64,000 nt of DNA from Paenibacillus azoreducens (GCF_021654775.1 NZ_AP025343.1:1951501-2015500); one strand, 5' to 3'; numbered from the stretch's first letter, positions 53,009 to 62,602 are shown. Notes: generated from the sequence alone by a model not told the origin. Numbers and translations are program-made.

Positions 53009-54262
53009 ATGAAGATATTGCCGAAGCTAAGATTTTCAGAATTTACGAATGAGTGGAAGCATAAAAAGCTTGGTGACTTAACAATAAAGGTGGGAAGTGG
53101 AAAGACTCCTAGAGGTGGTAGTTCCGTATATACTGATGAGGGCGTAGTATTTATCAGAAGCCAGAATGTTTTGAATGGACAACTGTTCTTGGATGACGTT
53201 GCGTATATTTCGGAGGAAGAAAATAACAATATGTTATCTACTCAAGTATATGAAAACGACATACTATTGAATATCACTGGAGCATCTATTGGTAGGAGTT
53301 GTATAGTTCCACTTGGTTTTCCAAGAGCCAATGTAAATCAACATGTCTGTATTATTCGAGTAAATAAAGGCTATGATCCTTCCTTCATAATGAATCAAAT
53401 TATCTCATATAAGGTTCAAAAGCAAATTGATAGCTTTCAAGCAGGGGGAAATAGAGAGGGTTTAAATTTTGAGCAGATAAGAAATATAAGGGTTAGCATA
53501 ACATCTGAAACAGAACAGCGTAAAATTGCATCTTTCCTCTCACTATTAAATCAAAAAGTGGAGAGACAGAAAGAGAAGATCGAAGAACTAGAGTTGTTCA
53601 AGAAAGGTTTGCTCCAAAAGATTTTCTCACAGGAGATTCGATTCAAAGACGAGAATGGGCAGGAATTTCCTGAGTGGGATTCATCGGTCTTAGAGGAATT
53701 AGGTTCGTTTACTAGAAACTACAGCTTTTCACGCAGTGTCGAGGGAGAAGGGGAATATCAACATGTTCATTACGGTGATATTCATTCTAAATTATCGGGA
53801 GTGATTACCTCACAGACGGAGCTTCCGTCATTAAGTATCGATACAGAAACAACATACACACTTCTTAAAGACGGAGACGTTGTATTTGCTGATGCATCCG
53901 AAGACACTTCTGATCTAGGTAAAAGCGTTGTTCTTCTTGAAGGTAACAATAGAAAAATAATTGGTGGGTTACATACCCATTGTTTTAGACCATATAGCCG
54001 GTTAGACTCGTTGTTTTTGCATTACTTTACACAGACTACTGAGTACAGGAAGTTTATTAATGTAAATGCAAATGGGGTATCAGTTTTTGGACTGTCAAAG
54101 CCAGCGTTATCAAGTCTAGAAGTTCCACTTCCTGATATTAAAGAGCAAAGAAAGATATCTGGTTTTCTCTACAAGTTATCTCAGAAGATTGAATTGCTTA
54201 AAAAGAAAAATACCGAGCTAGAAGTTATGAAAAAGGGTTTTATGAATCAAATGTTCGTCTAA
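53009..54262 (+). CDS. hsdS: Type I specificity subunit (HsdS)
   Basis: GGGAAGG precedes ATG 53009 (417 residues). Two target-recognition domains are visible, each opening with an RFxEF or FPEW segment (LRFSEFTNEW; EFPEWDSSVLE) and each ending in a long helix after E/K-Q-R-K-I (ETEQRKIASFLSLL; IKEQRKISGFLYKL). This is the regular two-domain plan and would define a bipartite DNA target. The target itself cannot be read from sequence. Confidence 0.95.
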   Translation: MKILPKLRFSEFTNEWKHKKLGDLTIKVGSGKTPRGGSSVYTDEGVVFIRSQNVLNGQLFLDDVAYISEEENNNMLSTQVYENDILLNITGASIGRSCIVPLGFPRANVNQHVCIIRVNKGYDPSFIMNQIISYKVQKQIDSFQAGGNREGLNFEQIRNIRVSITSETEQRKIASFLSLLNQKVERQKEKIEELELFKKGLLQKIFSQEIRFKDENGQEFPEWDSSVLEELGSFTRNYSFSRSVEGEGEYQHVHYGDIHSKLSGVITSQTELPSLSIDTETTYTLLKDGDVVFADASEDTSDLGKSVVLLEGNNRKIIGGLHTHCFRPYSRLDSLFLHYFTQTTEYRKFINVNANGVSVFGLSKPALSSLEVPLPDIKEQRKISGFLYKLSQKIELLKKKNTELEVMKKGFMNQMFV

Positions 54263-54292
54263 AGCAAGGGGAATGACTCCCTTGCTTTTTAT
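54262..54292 (+). terminator. Terminator after hsdS
   Basis: AAGCAAGGG and CCCTTGCTT stem, then TTTATT; the stem begins at the last base of the hsdS stop codon. Confidence 0.85.
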
Positions 54293-54294
54293 TT

Positions 54295-54645
54295 CTATTT
54301 GTTGTTATTTACCACCCAACAATGCCCCTTAACATCCACATAGAAATCCCATGTTTCCGGATCGAAATCGACCCAATTTTTCCTTGCTCCAAGAAAGCTC
54401 ACTGCTTCAAGAACCATCTCATCATATCCAGAGCGCAATTCCTCAAACTCAGACATCAACTGTTCAATCTGTTTTTTCTTAAGTTCAATCACATCGATTA
54501 TTTCCCGTAGCGACTCAGTTCTTTGTTTAGTAAGCACTCCAATGTATTTGCCGTGTTGTTCGATAATCCTATCGTTTTGCTCATAATCGTGATGCTTGAG
54601 TCTACTGAGTGGTTGACGAGAAAGAAAATCATAAATTTGAGCCAA
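54295..54645 (-). CDS. Small coiled-coil hypothetical protein
   Basis: On the minus strand CAGGGAGAT lies 7 bases before a TTG at 54645. The 116 residues include a helical, coiled segment (about 45-85, ELKKKQIEQLMSEFEEL) and a Trp-rich end (NWVDFDPETWDF, HCWVV). It may be unrelated to the adjacent restriction system, which is convergent. Function unknown. Confidence 0.7.
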   Translation of the reverse strand: MAQIYDFLSRQPLSRLKHHDYEQNDRIIEQHGKYIGVLTKQRTESLREIIDVIELKKKQIEQLMSEFEELRSGYDEMVLEAVSFLGARKNWVDFDPETWDFYVDVKGHCWVVNNNK

Positions 54646-54699
54646 TTCAACATCTCCCTGTTTTTATGACCATTATACACATGCATCCTGCGAACTTCT

Positions 54700-54724
54700 A
54701 AAGCCGCCAATAACTGGCGGCTTT
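54700..54724 (-). terminator. Hairpin at end of minus XRE gene
   Basis: AAAGCCGCCA and TGGCGGCTTT form a 10-bp stem that overlaps the stop of the minus gene ending at 54723. Confidence 0.7.
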
Positions 54725-55415
54725 AAGCTTTAGCTTGTATCAAGTCATTCCCGTTTATGTCGAGCAACTCGTATGCTTTCCCTATCATGTCTTTGTCGCG
54801 GTCGAACAAGTGAATCGACTTATCATGAATACCACTCGTCGCAGTGACAAAATTCATTTGTTGTACCATAAATTCAGAATTGCAGAGTACAACTACTTTA
54901 TTGCTATATGTAGTAAGCTCTTGCTGAAATAATACTGCTTTTTCTGCCACCTCTATTGAGTATACGGCTGGTTTTCCGTCAGTTGCCTTCATATCTCGAT
55001 GATCAACAAAGACGCTAAGTTCTTCTTTTTGAAATGCGTTGCATATCCCCAACAGGGTTTTAGACATATGATCTACATGTTGTCCGTTCAGCAAGCCACT
55101 AACTTGAAAGGACAGAATCCGTTTATCACTGTCCAAATGATACTTGAACCGTTCAGAGATTGGAACGGTAAAGTCATGCGGTTGGTAAGCGAGGGTATCT
55201 GAAAGCCTTTCGACAGCAAACATATACGAAATTGATACATTCAATGCTTTAGCAAGTCGTTCGATATTATCCAAGCTGATATTTCGAAGTCCTCGTTCTA
55301 CACCACTGAGATAGCTCCGATCCATTCCTGCTCGGTGAGCCAAGACTTCTTGAGACATCCCACTTCTTGCACGAAGTTCACGTATTCTATTCCCAAACTC
55401 AATTCTTATATTCAC
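54723..55415 (-). CDS. XRE-family regulator with STAS-like domain, copy 1
   Basis: GAGGTG fits a GTG at 55415 (230 residues); another GTG at 55424 overlaps that site. Residues 8-65 form a lambda-repressor-type helix-turn-helix ([28 protein letters not shown]). The C-terminal half has the strand-helix pattern of a STAS/SpoIIAA-like domain ([37 protein letters not shown]), perhaps binding a partner or ligand. The adjacent gene is a close paralogue. Confidence 0.85.
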   Translation of the reverse strand: MNIRIEFGNRIRELRARSGMSQEVLAHRAGMDRSYLSGVERGLRNISLDNIERLAKALNVSISYMFAVERLSDTLAYQPHDFTVPISERFKYHLDSDKRILSFQVSGLLNGQHVDHMSKTLLGICNAFQKEELSVFVDHRDMKATDGKPAVYSIEVAEKAVLFQQELTTYSNKVVVLCNSEFMVQQMNFVTATSGIHDKSIHLFDRDKDMIGKAYELLDINGNDLIQAKA

Positions 55416-55430
55416 AAAATCCACCTCAAA

Positions 55431-56120
55431 CTAATGCACTTTAATTAAGTCATTTCCGTTAATGTCAAGCAACTCGTATGCTTGTCCGACCATATCTTTA
55501 TCACGACCGAAAAGAGGAACCGTAGGAATGCCACTTTCTTGGGTAATTCTTTTTAATTGGTGCACTTGAAATTCCGAATTACAGAGAACTACGGCTTTAC
55601 TGCTATATAAAAGCAAGTTCCGTTGAAAAGCTATAGCTCTATCGGCAACTATTGGCGAGTAAACTACCGGTTCGCCATCAGAAGCTTTCATATCACGGTG
55701 ATCAACAAATAATCTCAGTTCACCTTTCCCGAATGAACTACAAATTCCCATGAGGGTCTTGGACATAAAATCAACATTATCTCCTGTTAATAACCCATGA
55801 ACCTGAAAGGCGAGTACCCTTCTGTCAGCATCAAGTTGATACTTAAACCTCTCTGTAAACGGTATCGAAAAATCATTTGGTTGATATGCAGGGGTTGACG
55901 AGAAGCGTTCGCTCGAGAACATGTACTCAACCGATACAGAAAGCGCCGCGGCGATCTTTTCGATATTAACCAGGCTGACATTGCGTTCTCCCCGTTCGAC
56001 ACCACTTAAATATGTACGATCAAGCCCCGCGCGATATGCAAGCGATTCCTGAGACATGCCACTTCTCGCCCTCAATTCACGGACTCTTTGCCCAAATTCA
56101 TTCCGTATGTCCACAAACAA
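55431..56120 (-). CDS. XRE-family regulator with STAS-like domain, copy 2
   Basis: AAGGAGG on the minus strand precedes a TTG at 56120, with a GTG two codons later as alternative (229 residues). The helix-turn-helix ([20 protein letters not shown]) and C-terminal domain ([32 protein letters not shown]) follow copy 1 almost position by position. Only a few bases separate the genes, so they are co-transcribed and could form hetero-oligomers. A promoter lies at 56145-56173. Confidence 0.85.
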   Translation of the reverse strand: MFVDIRNEFGQRVRELRARSGMSQESLAYRAGLDRTYLSGVERGERNVSLVNIEKIAAALSVSVEYMFSSERFSSTPAYQPNDFSIPFTERFKYQLDADRRVLAFQVHGLLTGDNVDFMSKTLMGICSSFGKGELRLFVDHRDMKASDGEPVVYSPIVADRAIAFQRNLLLYSSKAVVLCNSEFQVHQLKRITQESGIPTVPLFGRDKDMVGQAYELLDINGNDLIKVH

Positions 56121-56144
56121 AAAGACCTCCTTCCCATATTCTTC

Positions 56145-56173
56145 TTAATAAGTATATCGGGATAGTAGGTCAA
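56145..56173 (-). promoter_or_regulatory. Promoter of the XRE-STAS pair
   Basis: On the minus strand TTGACC (56173-56168) and TATTAA (56150-56145) are 17 bases apart. Confidence 0.6.
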
Positions 56174-56281
56174 AAGTTATAGATATGATGGATAATTTAG
56201 TCGAGGTGGTGTTTTCGATGTGACTTAAAGTCAACTGACTAAGGAGTAGGTTCTAAATATCATGGACTAAGGGTTATCTGA

Positions 56282-56506
56282 TTAAACAGGCGGTCGTCTG
56301 TCTTTCCACTCATCAATTTTTCGGGGGTCAACCTTCAACACTTCACAGATATGCAATGCAATATTGACAGTTGGAGTTGTCAGACCGTGTTCAATGTTTT
56401 GATAATGCTTCAAAGATATATTAACAGCGCGGCTGACGCTCTCTTGGCTAAGATTCTTCTTTTCCCTAGCTTCTTTCAATTTCATAAAGGATACAGCCCC
56501 TTGCAT
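56282..56506 (-). CDS. Small XRE-family repressor-like protein
   Basis: AAAGGAAA precedes the ATG at 56506 on the minus strand. The 74 residues are a minimal Cro/CI-type helix-turn-helix: LKEAREKKNLSQESVSRAV, NIEHGLTTPTVNIAL, LHICEVLKVDP. Such proteins repress divergent promoters in mobile elements. It faces the membrane-protein operon starting at 56693, whose upstream region contains two ATAGTT boxes. Confidence 0.88.
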   Translation of the reverse strand: MQGAVSFMKLKEAREKKNLSQESVSRAVNISLKHYQNIEHGLTTPTVNIALHICEVLKVDPRKIDEWKDRRPPV

Positions 56507-56563
56507 TCGTTTCCTTTATGTTAGGGAATACGCGAATTTTTGATAACTAATTATAGTTGGCGA

Positions 56564-56591
56564 AGTATAGTTCCTATATTATACTTATCAA
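56564..56591 (-). promoter_or_regulatory. Promoter of small XRE gene
   Basis: On the minus strand TTGATA (56591-56586) and TATACT (56569-56564) are 16 bases apart. Confidence 0.55.
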
Positions 56592-56692
56592 TATATGTCG
56601 AAATGCCTACTCTGGTAAGGAATAATGAGGATTTGTCTAGAAGGGGCAGTGGGACAGTGTTAAATAAAGTCTAACCAAAGGAGAAGATGCAC

Positions 56693-57547
56693 TTGTCGAG
56701 TTCAGCACCACAATTAATCATCACATTCTTTTTACTCGTGATTATTGTTCCACCGCTAATTGCATTCTTTAAAGTCTCAGCTGAGGGAAAGTTAGGTCGA
56801 GGTGCAATTTTATCGGAAGAAGTATTGAAAAAGTTCAGGGAAGTATTCGCAGAACCAACGGAGAGATATATTGCTTCAATTGGTAATGGTTATATCATCA
56901 ACTTCCTATCAGGGGGTTCGCTTGCCAGTGGATTTTCCGTCATTAGTAACAAGCGGGTTTACTTCAAAGGAAAGTGTTACTACAAAGAAGCTGGTAAGTT
57001 GAAAAAGTCTTTTGAAGAGCGGATGGTTGATCTGAAGGATGTGACCGGAACAGGTTACACCAGGGTTAATCCGATATCACTGTTGATTACTTCCTTATCT
57101 TCACTAGTTTTATCAATCATTCTTTTCGGTGTTCTAAGTAGCTTGGGAAGTAGTGATCAGGCAACAGTTATGAACATTTTGACATTTGTATTGATCGCTT
57201 CAATATTGAGCTTTTCAATCACGCTAACTGCATACATATTGAAACGCAAAAATTTGTTCGAGATCTCCTTCGCAGGGGGTATGATTGCCTTCAACATCAA
57301 TTTGTATGATAAAGCAGAGATCGACGATTTTCAGAAGCAACTTAGAAGGGCTAAAGACCATGTTGTAGAATCAGCGCCTACTCAGGTTGCAGCGGCAGCC
57401 GCGCCACAAACGCCCACTGAAACTAACTCCAAACTTGGAATTGCTGACGAGATAAAGAAATACTCCGAACTACTACAGCAGAAGCTTATCACCCAAGAAG
57501 AGTTTGACGAAGCAAAAAAGAATCTCCTGTCCAATGGTAACAAATGA
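56693..57547 (+). CDS. Membrane protein with bPH-like and SHOCT domains
   Basis: GGAG at 56680 favours TTG 56693 over ATG 56687 (284 residues). An N-terminal helix (about 4-26) is followed by a strand-rich domain (about 45-125, with GFSVISNKRVYFKG) resembling a bacterial PH domain, two membrane helices (about 128-190) and a C-terminal SHOCT motif (EIKKYSELLQQKLITQEEF). The next gene overlaps by four bases and encodes a shorter relative. Role unknown; related proteins often sit in membrane-associated sensing modules. Confidence 0.75.
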   Translation: MSSSAPQLIITFFLLVIIVPPLIAFFKVSAEGKLGRGAILSEEVLKKFREVFAEPTERYIASIGNGYIINFLSGGSLASGFSVISNKRVYFKGKCYYKEAGKLKKSFEERMVDLKDVTGTGYTRVNPISLLITSLSSLVLSIILFGVLSSLGSSDQATVMNILTFVLIASILSFSITLTAYILKRKNLFEISFAGGMIAFNINLYDKAEIDDFQKQLRRAKDHVVESAPTQVAAAAAPQTPTETNSKLGIADEIKKYSELLQQKLITQEEFDEAKKNLLSNGNK

Positions 57548-58074
57548 GTACTGTCGTTAAAGGATTAACCTTGAGCAATGGTGAGGAGATCAGAGCGGTA
57601 TTAGGTAAAGGTAACATCGGGAACAAGGGTCAAAAGCCTGTAGTAGTTCTTACCAATAAGTACATCCACTTTTTCGGTGAACATTATCGGTATGATAATG
57701 GCGACACTTCCAGAAAAATATTCGAACCCGAATCGATACCGCTTCAAGATTTCATTGGTGCTGGCTACATACGTAAAAGATCGAGACGTAATCTCTACTA
57801 CCTTGTAACGGTCGGGGTATTAATCACGATCCTGATGCAGATCTCTAGAGGAATGAAGAAATATGGTGCGCATTTTAGCCAAATTAAGCTTTATAGCTCG
57901 ATATTGGCAGGAGTCTTTGTTATCGCCTTGGTTCTTTATCTATTTAAGAGGTACAAGCTGTTCGAAGTCGCCTTTGTAGGGAAAAGGATTTGTATTAGCG
58001 AACACCACTTTGAAAAATCAGATATCCAGTTATTTATCCAATCGATGTATCAGGCGAAGAGAACAGTTCAATAA
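57544..58074 (+). CDS. Membrane protein, shorter relative of upstream gene
   Basis: ATG 57544 overlaps the preceding stop (ATGA). The 176 residues align with the upstream protein (VVVLTNKYIHFFGEHYR; FKRYKLFEVAFVGKRI corresponds to LKRKNLFEISFAGGMI) but lack the N-terminal helix and SHOCT. Two membrane helices lie at about 78-130. The pair may form a heteromer. Confidence 0.75.
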   Translation: MSTVVKGLTLSNGEEIRAVLGKGNIGNKGQKPVVVLTNKYIHFFGEHYRYDNGDTSRKIFEPESIPLQDFIGAGYIRKRSRRNLYYLVTVGVLITILMQISRGMKKYGAHFSQIKLYSSILAGVFVIALVLYLFKRYKLFEVAFVGKRICISEHHFEKSDIQLFIQSMYQAKRTVQ

Positions 58075-58135
58075 CTTGGCTTTTAGAGCAATTGCTCATG
58101 ATAAGCATACAACAATGAAAATGGAGTGATGGAAA

Positions 58136-59524
58136 ATGAAGAAGATATCTATGATGTTGGTCTTGTCTTTGGTTATTTCCCTGTTTACTTCACTAACGGT
58201 TATGGCTGAGAGTGGAGCGAAAGTTGAGACGAAGCAAGGAGGTTATGTTTCAATCTCAAACGTAACTGATAAAAAGCAGTTTATTGATGAAGGATCAGGT
58301 GTTGGAGATACGGTTTTTGTATCCGACAAGCCAGTAACGCTTACTATTACCGGAAAAGACCCGCATCCGAGTATCAGTTTCCTCCCTGACGCGAAGCTTG
58401 GTGGTGAGTCCTTCATTATGGGAGAAGCTTCCGAAGATATCGCTGTAAAAGGCAGTACCGTAAGTCTCAGCAAGAAGGGCTATTATGGGGTGAACGTGCG
58501 CTTCGGCAGCGAGTTTTCACCTGATACTGTTGCCGAATTCGTGGTGCAGATTGTAGGCGAAGGAACTGCAAGTAATGATCCTAAGACTAACTCCGAATCC
58601 GGTAACAGTGAAGCCGAACAAGGTATGTCGACAGTAAATGTTCTTAATGAAAATTCGGGGTATAAGATTAAATTCCCGAGCAGTTCTTTAAAGCTACAGA
58701 AAGTTAAGGGAAATGACGATGAGATCGGTGGTTTTGAAGTCTCTGCGATCACCTTAAAGACCCCGAAATTTGAGAAGGACTCTAATGTATTCTTGTTTGA
58801 TCTGGTAACTACAAATTCAAAGGCTCATTCAGTTTATGTGAGTGTCGACAGCTATTTTGGTGGTCAAATGAAATATGTAGACGAGGAATTTAAAGACGGT
58901 AAGGTTTCCGTATATATGCCTAGTGTTACATTTGAATCTGTTGTTACAGACGATGTATTAGTTGCGTCTATTGAGGTTTATGACAAAGATCGTAATGTGA
59001 TCGACTCGTTTAAGAATATTTACTTCATGTATGAAGGATTCAATCGTTACAAAGTGGTTGATGCAGATACAAATCAGTCGAGCAAGCCTGTATCTGCCAA
59101 GCCCACAGCATCCAAGGTTATTGTCAACGGCAAAGAAGTATCCTTTGAAGCCTACAACATCAATAACAACAACTTCTTTAAACTTCGCGACATCGCTTCA
59201 GTTGTGAATGGCACCGAGAAGCAATTTGAAGTGAAATGGGATGGAGCAAAGAATGCAATCAGCCTTCTTTCTGGTAAAGCGTACACTCCAGCGGGCGGAG
59301 AGCTTAAAGTATCCGCTAAGCCAGCAACAAAAGAAGCCAAGCCTACTTCTTCCACCTTATATATTGATGGCAAGGAAGTAAGCTTGGTAGCCTACACAAT
59401 TGATGGTAATAACTACTTCAAGCTCCGCGACATCGCAAAAGCGTTCAACATTGGCGTAACATGGGATAGCAAAACAAATACAGTTGGAATCGACACGAAG
59501 ATTGATTACAAAGATGAAGAGTAA
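58136..59524 (+). CDS. Secreted protein with stalk domain repeats
   Basis: The ATG follows GGAGTG. A signal peptide (MLVLSLVISLFTSLTVMA) leads a 462-residue protein. The middle is beta-rich; the C-terminus (about 325-455) contains two copper-amine-oxidase-like repeats (VNGKEVSFEAYNI with FFKLRDIASV, and IDGKEVSLVAYTI with YFKLRDIAKAF). Like the CAP protein at 19667, this domain is typical of Paenibacillus secreted proteins. A terminator follows. Confidence 0.88.
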   Translation: MKKISMMLVLSLVISLFTSLTVMAESGAKVETKQGGYVSISNVTDKKQFIDEGSGVGDTVFVSDKPVTLTITGKDPHPSISFLPDAKLGGESFIMGEASEDIAVKGSTVSLSKKGYYGVNVRFGSEFSPDTVAEFVVQIVGEGTASNDPKTNSESGNSEAEQGMSTVNVLNENSGYKIKFPSSSLKLQKVKGNDDEIGGFEVSAITLKTPKFEKDSNVFLFDLVTTNSKAHSVYVSVDSYFGGQMKYVDEEFKDGKVSVYMPSVTFESVVTDDVLVASIEVYDKDRNVIDSFKNIYFMYEGFNRYKVVDADTNQSSKPVSAKPTASKVIVNGKEVSFEAYNINNNNFFKLRDIASVVNGTEKQFEVKWDGAKNAISLLSGKAYTPAGGELKVSAKPATKEAKPTSSTLYIDGKEVSLVAYTIDGNNYFKLRDIAKAFNIGVTWDSKTNTVGIDTKIDYKDEE

Positions 59525-59548
59525 TTGACCATTAGGGGTTCCATTTTG

Positions 59549-59582
59549 GATGGTGTCTGTAACAGGCACCATCTTTTATTTT
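59549..59582 (+). terminator. Rho-independent terminator
   Basis: GATGGTGTC and GGCACCATC stem followed by TTTTATTTT. Confidence 0.8.
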
Positions 59583-59711
59583 GCCCTTGTTGTATTTGGG
59601 GGCATCGAGGGAAGCGGATTTCAGTCGCATTATTTCTTTTGTTGAGCCATAGGAGCCATCCGAGATACAATTAGTGGATAAACATACAATTTTCCTAGCA
59701 GGGGGTAAACG

Positions 59712-60314
59712 ATGAGCCTACCTTACGATAGAGAAGCCGAGTTGAAAGAACGATTCAATCAGTTCATAGCTAATAAAATAACCGGCTCCAATGAAGATTA
59801 CTATTCTCGGATGTCAGTTGAAGACTTCGAAGACATAAAGACTACGTTGAAGGATATACACAACATTATTACATACAAAACGACCATCCGTTTCATTGAC
59901 TGGGTAAGTGAACGCTTCCCTTATGTGAAGGAGAATTATCAAGTTTACTTGGAACAAGTACTAAAAACCAGACCGAATGATAATGGATACGATCTCATCG
60001 TTACTGGAGAGGTCAATATTATTGCCGAGATCAAATGTAACAAGCCGATCAATAATGGTTACAAATTTGGTTCAGCCCAAAGAAACGGAATCGTAAAAGA
60101 TATTCTGGGGCTACTTGAAGGGAAATCAAAAGTAAAATCGAATCCCGCGGCAGCGTTTAAATTTTTGGTGATCTATGATTTTGGCGATCATACTTTATCC
60201 GCCGCGCAGCACTTAATAAAGAATTTGCAGGCTGATCTTAAGGAGAAGGTCGAAATTTATGAAGATAGTAACCTGCTAACGACAGATAAGGTGTATGTCG
60301 TATTCATTAAGTAA
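59712..60314 (+). CDS. PD-(D/E)XK nuclease-like protein
   Basis: AGGGGG precedes ATG 59712 (200 residues). D94 (NGYDLIV) and E106-x-K108 (IIAEIKCNKP) form a clear PD-(D/E)XK centre, followed by QRNGIVKDI as in Holliday-junction- or restriction-type folds. The rest is helical. It sits two genes upstream of the primase-helicase and might act in element replication or in defence. A terminator follows, so the next genes have their own promoter. Confidence 0.82.
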   Translation: MSLPYDREAELKERFNQFIANKITGSNEDYYSRMSVEDFEDIKTTLKDIHNIITYKTTIRFIDWVSERFPYVKENYQVYLEQVLKTRPNDNGYDLIVTGEVNIIAEIKCNKPINNGYKFGSAQRNGIVKDILGLLEGKSKVKSNPAAAFKFLVIYDFGDHTLSAAQHLIKNLQADLKEKVEIYEDSNLLTTDKVYVVFIK

Positions 60315-60332
60315 AGATTGGAAACAGGTCGT

Positions 60333-60363
60333 AACCACTTATCCGATTGGAAGGTGGTTTTTC
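60333..60363 (+). terminator. Rho-independent terminator
   Basis: AACCACTT and AAGGTGGTT stem followed by TTTTC. Confidence 0.75.
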
Positions 60364-60444
60364 TATAATTGAGCCAAAACTATCGATGGGTTAAAATATA
60401 GAGAATACTACCAATGATTGCTTCATGTGAAAGGAGAATTGAAA

Positions 60445-61776
60445 ATGGATGTCATAAGATTAAACGAATTATTACCTTTAGACAAGAAAGTAACCACTAT
60501 TTATACAGGTTCGGAGCTTCTGCTTGCCTATGAACTCGACAAGTATGCCCAAACCTTGCTTAAGAAGAAATTGGTTTTGTCCGATGTAACAATTTCAGAG
60601 GAATTGCTCATCGGTGAACACTTCAGTTTCGTGGTAACAAACGGGCTTGATGTGGGGTTCAAACCAATCGGGACATTGAAACCTTACTCCGATAGGAACT
60701 TCTTTACAAAATCGGTTGAGGGAGTCTACTTTAAGAAAGATACCGATGATGAAGTAGTGTTTGAACTGCAATCAGATATTATGGCTAATCAAGTCTTGAA
60801 TGCTTCAAGTAAAAAATCTGCAGGATACATCAGCTTAATTGCTTATATCATGGTAAGAAGTGCTAAGGTCAACAAACCTATTCCGAAATTAATAATTGAT
60901 CATGGGGCAGTTTATCCTGATGGTTTCGAATATGTGGATCTTTACATCCTTATGCGATTCGGAAATAGTTTGCTCGATGGATTAGTCGAGATAAGGTATC
61001 TTGAAGAATCGAGCACAGATAAAATACAACTTGATAAATTCTATAATGAAGCCGCAGATGGTCCATCCGAAATTAAAGAGCATCAATTTGATTGGATAGC
61101 TTTCGTTATGCAATTCAGACAGCGGGGATGGATGAACCGATTCTACAATAAAGCAGAAAAGTTTCAATATCTTACAAGCGAATTCGAGATAGGTGATGTC
61201 GTACTGCTGTATGAACGTATAGGTGCAACGGAGTCCAATCCGGGTAAACTTTCTGAGTGCTACCCTGCAGTAATTGAAGGGTTTGATGAAGACTCTATCT
61301 CATTAACATACTATCCAAGAGTCAAGACGCGATTGACAGAGGAAATTGAAATTGAAGCCATAAATTCAATTCCCGAAGAATTGCGTGTAGCCCAAAAGAT
61401 ACCTACGTATGTAAGGGAAAAAGGGAATCGAACTCTTATAAGTCATCGAGATGATAAAATTATGAGATACGATCAAGAGACTTACTTTTTTGGAAAGACA
61501 GTAAAGTTCAATCTAAATGATTTTGGTGTAGAGCGGTATACATACAATGAAAATAATTTTCTTCAACAATTATTTGAAACAGATGGAAGCTATCAGTTCA
61601 TTCCCACAAATGAAGGAGACAAACTAGCCTTCTTCTCAACAATTGATACGGTCTATCATGTGTTCGAAGATTACAATGTTGAGTATAAAAAAGATAGGTT
61701 CCTAGAGAAGTATTATTATTCAAAAAACAGAAAGCCAGGATACTCGATTAGATTATTAGATCCGAAGGAGGGGTAA
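60445..61776 (+). CDS. Hypothetical protein
   Basis: AAAGGAG precedes ATG 60445 (443 residues). The protein is soluble, with strand-rich N-terminal (LLAYELDKY, IISEELLIGEHF-like) and C-terminal parts (FEIGDVVLLYERI, SISLTYYPR). No known motif or catalytic pattern is visible. It is coupled to the next gene, one base apart, and both precede the primase gene. Confidence 0.75.
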   Translation: MDVIRLNELLPLDKKVTTIYTGSELLLAYELDKYAQTLLKKKLVLSDVTISEELLIGEHFSFVVTNGLDVGFKPIGTLKPYSDRNFFTKSVEGVYFKKDTDDEVVFELQSDIMANQVLNASSKKSAGYISLIAYIMVRSAKVNKPIPKLIIDHGAVYPDGFEYVDLYILMRFGNSLLDGLVEIRYLEESSTDKIQLDKFYNEAADGPSEIKEHQFDWIAFVMQFRQRGWMNRFYNKAEKFQYLTSEFEIGDVVLLYERIGATESNPGKLSECYPAVIEGFDEDSISLTYYPRVKTRLTEEIEIEAINSIPEELRVAQKIPTYVREKGNRTLISHRDDKIMRYDQETYFFGKTVKFNLNDFGVERYTYNENNFLQQLFETDGSYQFIPTNEGDKLAFFSTIDTVYHVFEDYNVEYKKDRFLEKYYYSKNRKPGYSIRLLDPKEG

Positions 61777-61777
61777 A

Positions 61778-62491
61778 ATGGGTGCTGGTAAGAAAACAAA
61801 ATATAATTCAAGATTTCTAGAAATCGGTCATCAGATAATAGCGGATATGCCAAAGAGTCGAAAAGAGAATTTATGTTCATTGTCTCATACTCTACATTTT
61901 GTTACTTTACTCGGATTTCAATCATTTAAGTCAAAGCGTAATGTCGCAGATGGTGTGAGGAAATCTGAACCATGTCCTACAAAGGTAGGTATCACCTTGA
62001 TCTCTGATGTAGATATTGACGATGTTCCTGTCATTGATGTTCGTTTGGATAAGTATACGGGAATAAGTAAAGATCAGATCGGAAAACGTAAAGTAAAAGC
62101 AAATGAAAAGTTTGATCTTACCTATTACGAGTTTATGTTCTTGATGTTAAGGGATGAGTACGCTGGTTTTTTTGAAGCTAATGATGATCCTAGAGGTGGC
62201 TATGTTTCCTTATATTTGAAAGCATTTGAAAAAGGAGACGCCAAGTTACCCACACCATCGATTCAATTTAAGAGAAATAAGCCCAAGAACAAATCAGGTT
62301 ATAGAGAAGATGTTGTTCCAATTACTGAACAGATCATCCCAATCGACAAGAAAGTTCAAGGTGAATGGAAGGTAATACCGAAGTACGCAGATAAGTATGG
62401 TCCATTACTGGAGCATCTACTGAAAAAGAGAGAAGAAGGCAAGAAGAGGAAAGCACAAAGCATGAGGGAACTGCATTTAACATCCAAATAA
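61778..62491 (+). CDS. Hypothetical basic protein
   Basis: AAGGAGGGG precedes ATG 61778 (237 residues). Basic tracts at both ends (MGAGKKTKYNSRF; KKREEGKKRKAQSMRE) suggest nucleic-acid binding. The middle contains DVDIDDVPVIDVRLDKY, a cluster of acidic residues that could bind a metal, and NEKFDLTYYEF. No family recognised. A terminator follows. Confidence 0.75.
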   Translation: MGAGKKTKYNSRFLEIGHQIIADMPKSRKENLCSLSHTLHFVTLLGFQSFKSKRNVADGVRKSEPCPTKVGITLISDVDIDDVPVIDVRLDKYTGISKDQIGKRKVKANEKFDLTYYEFMFLMLRDEYAGFFEANDDPRGGYVSLYLKAFEKGDAKLPTPSIQFKRNKPKNKSGYREDVVPITEQIIPIDKKVQGEWKVIPKYADKYGPLLEHLLKKREEGKKRKAQSMRELHLTSK

Positions 62492-62501
62492 AAACCTGAC
62501 T

Positions 62502-62538
62502 ACAGTGTAGAATACCTTTGGTGGTCTACACTGTTTTT
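62502..62538 (+). terminator. Rho-independent terminator
   Basis: ACAGTGTAGA and TCTACACTGT form a 10-bp stem followed by TTTTT. Confidence 0.9.
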
Positions 62539-62602
62539 ATTCATCCAAAATAAATTAGGGTCATTTTTTTTATGCAGGAGTTGAGACGAAAATTGGGAAA
62601 GT

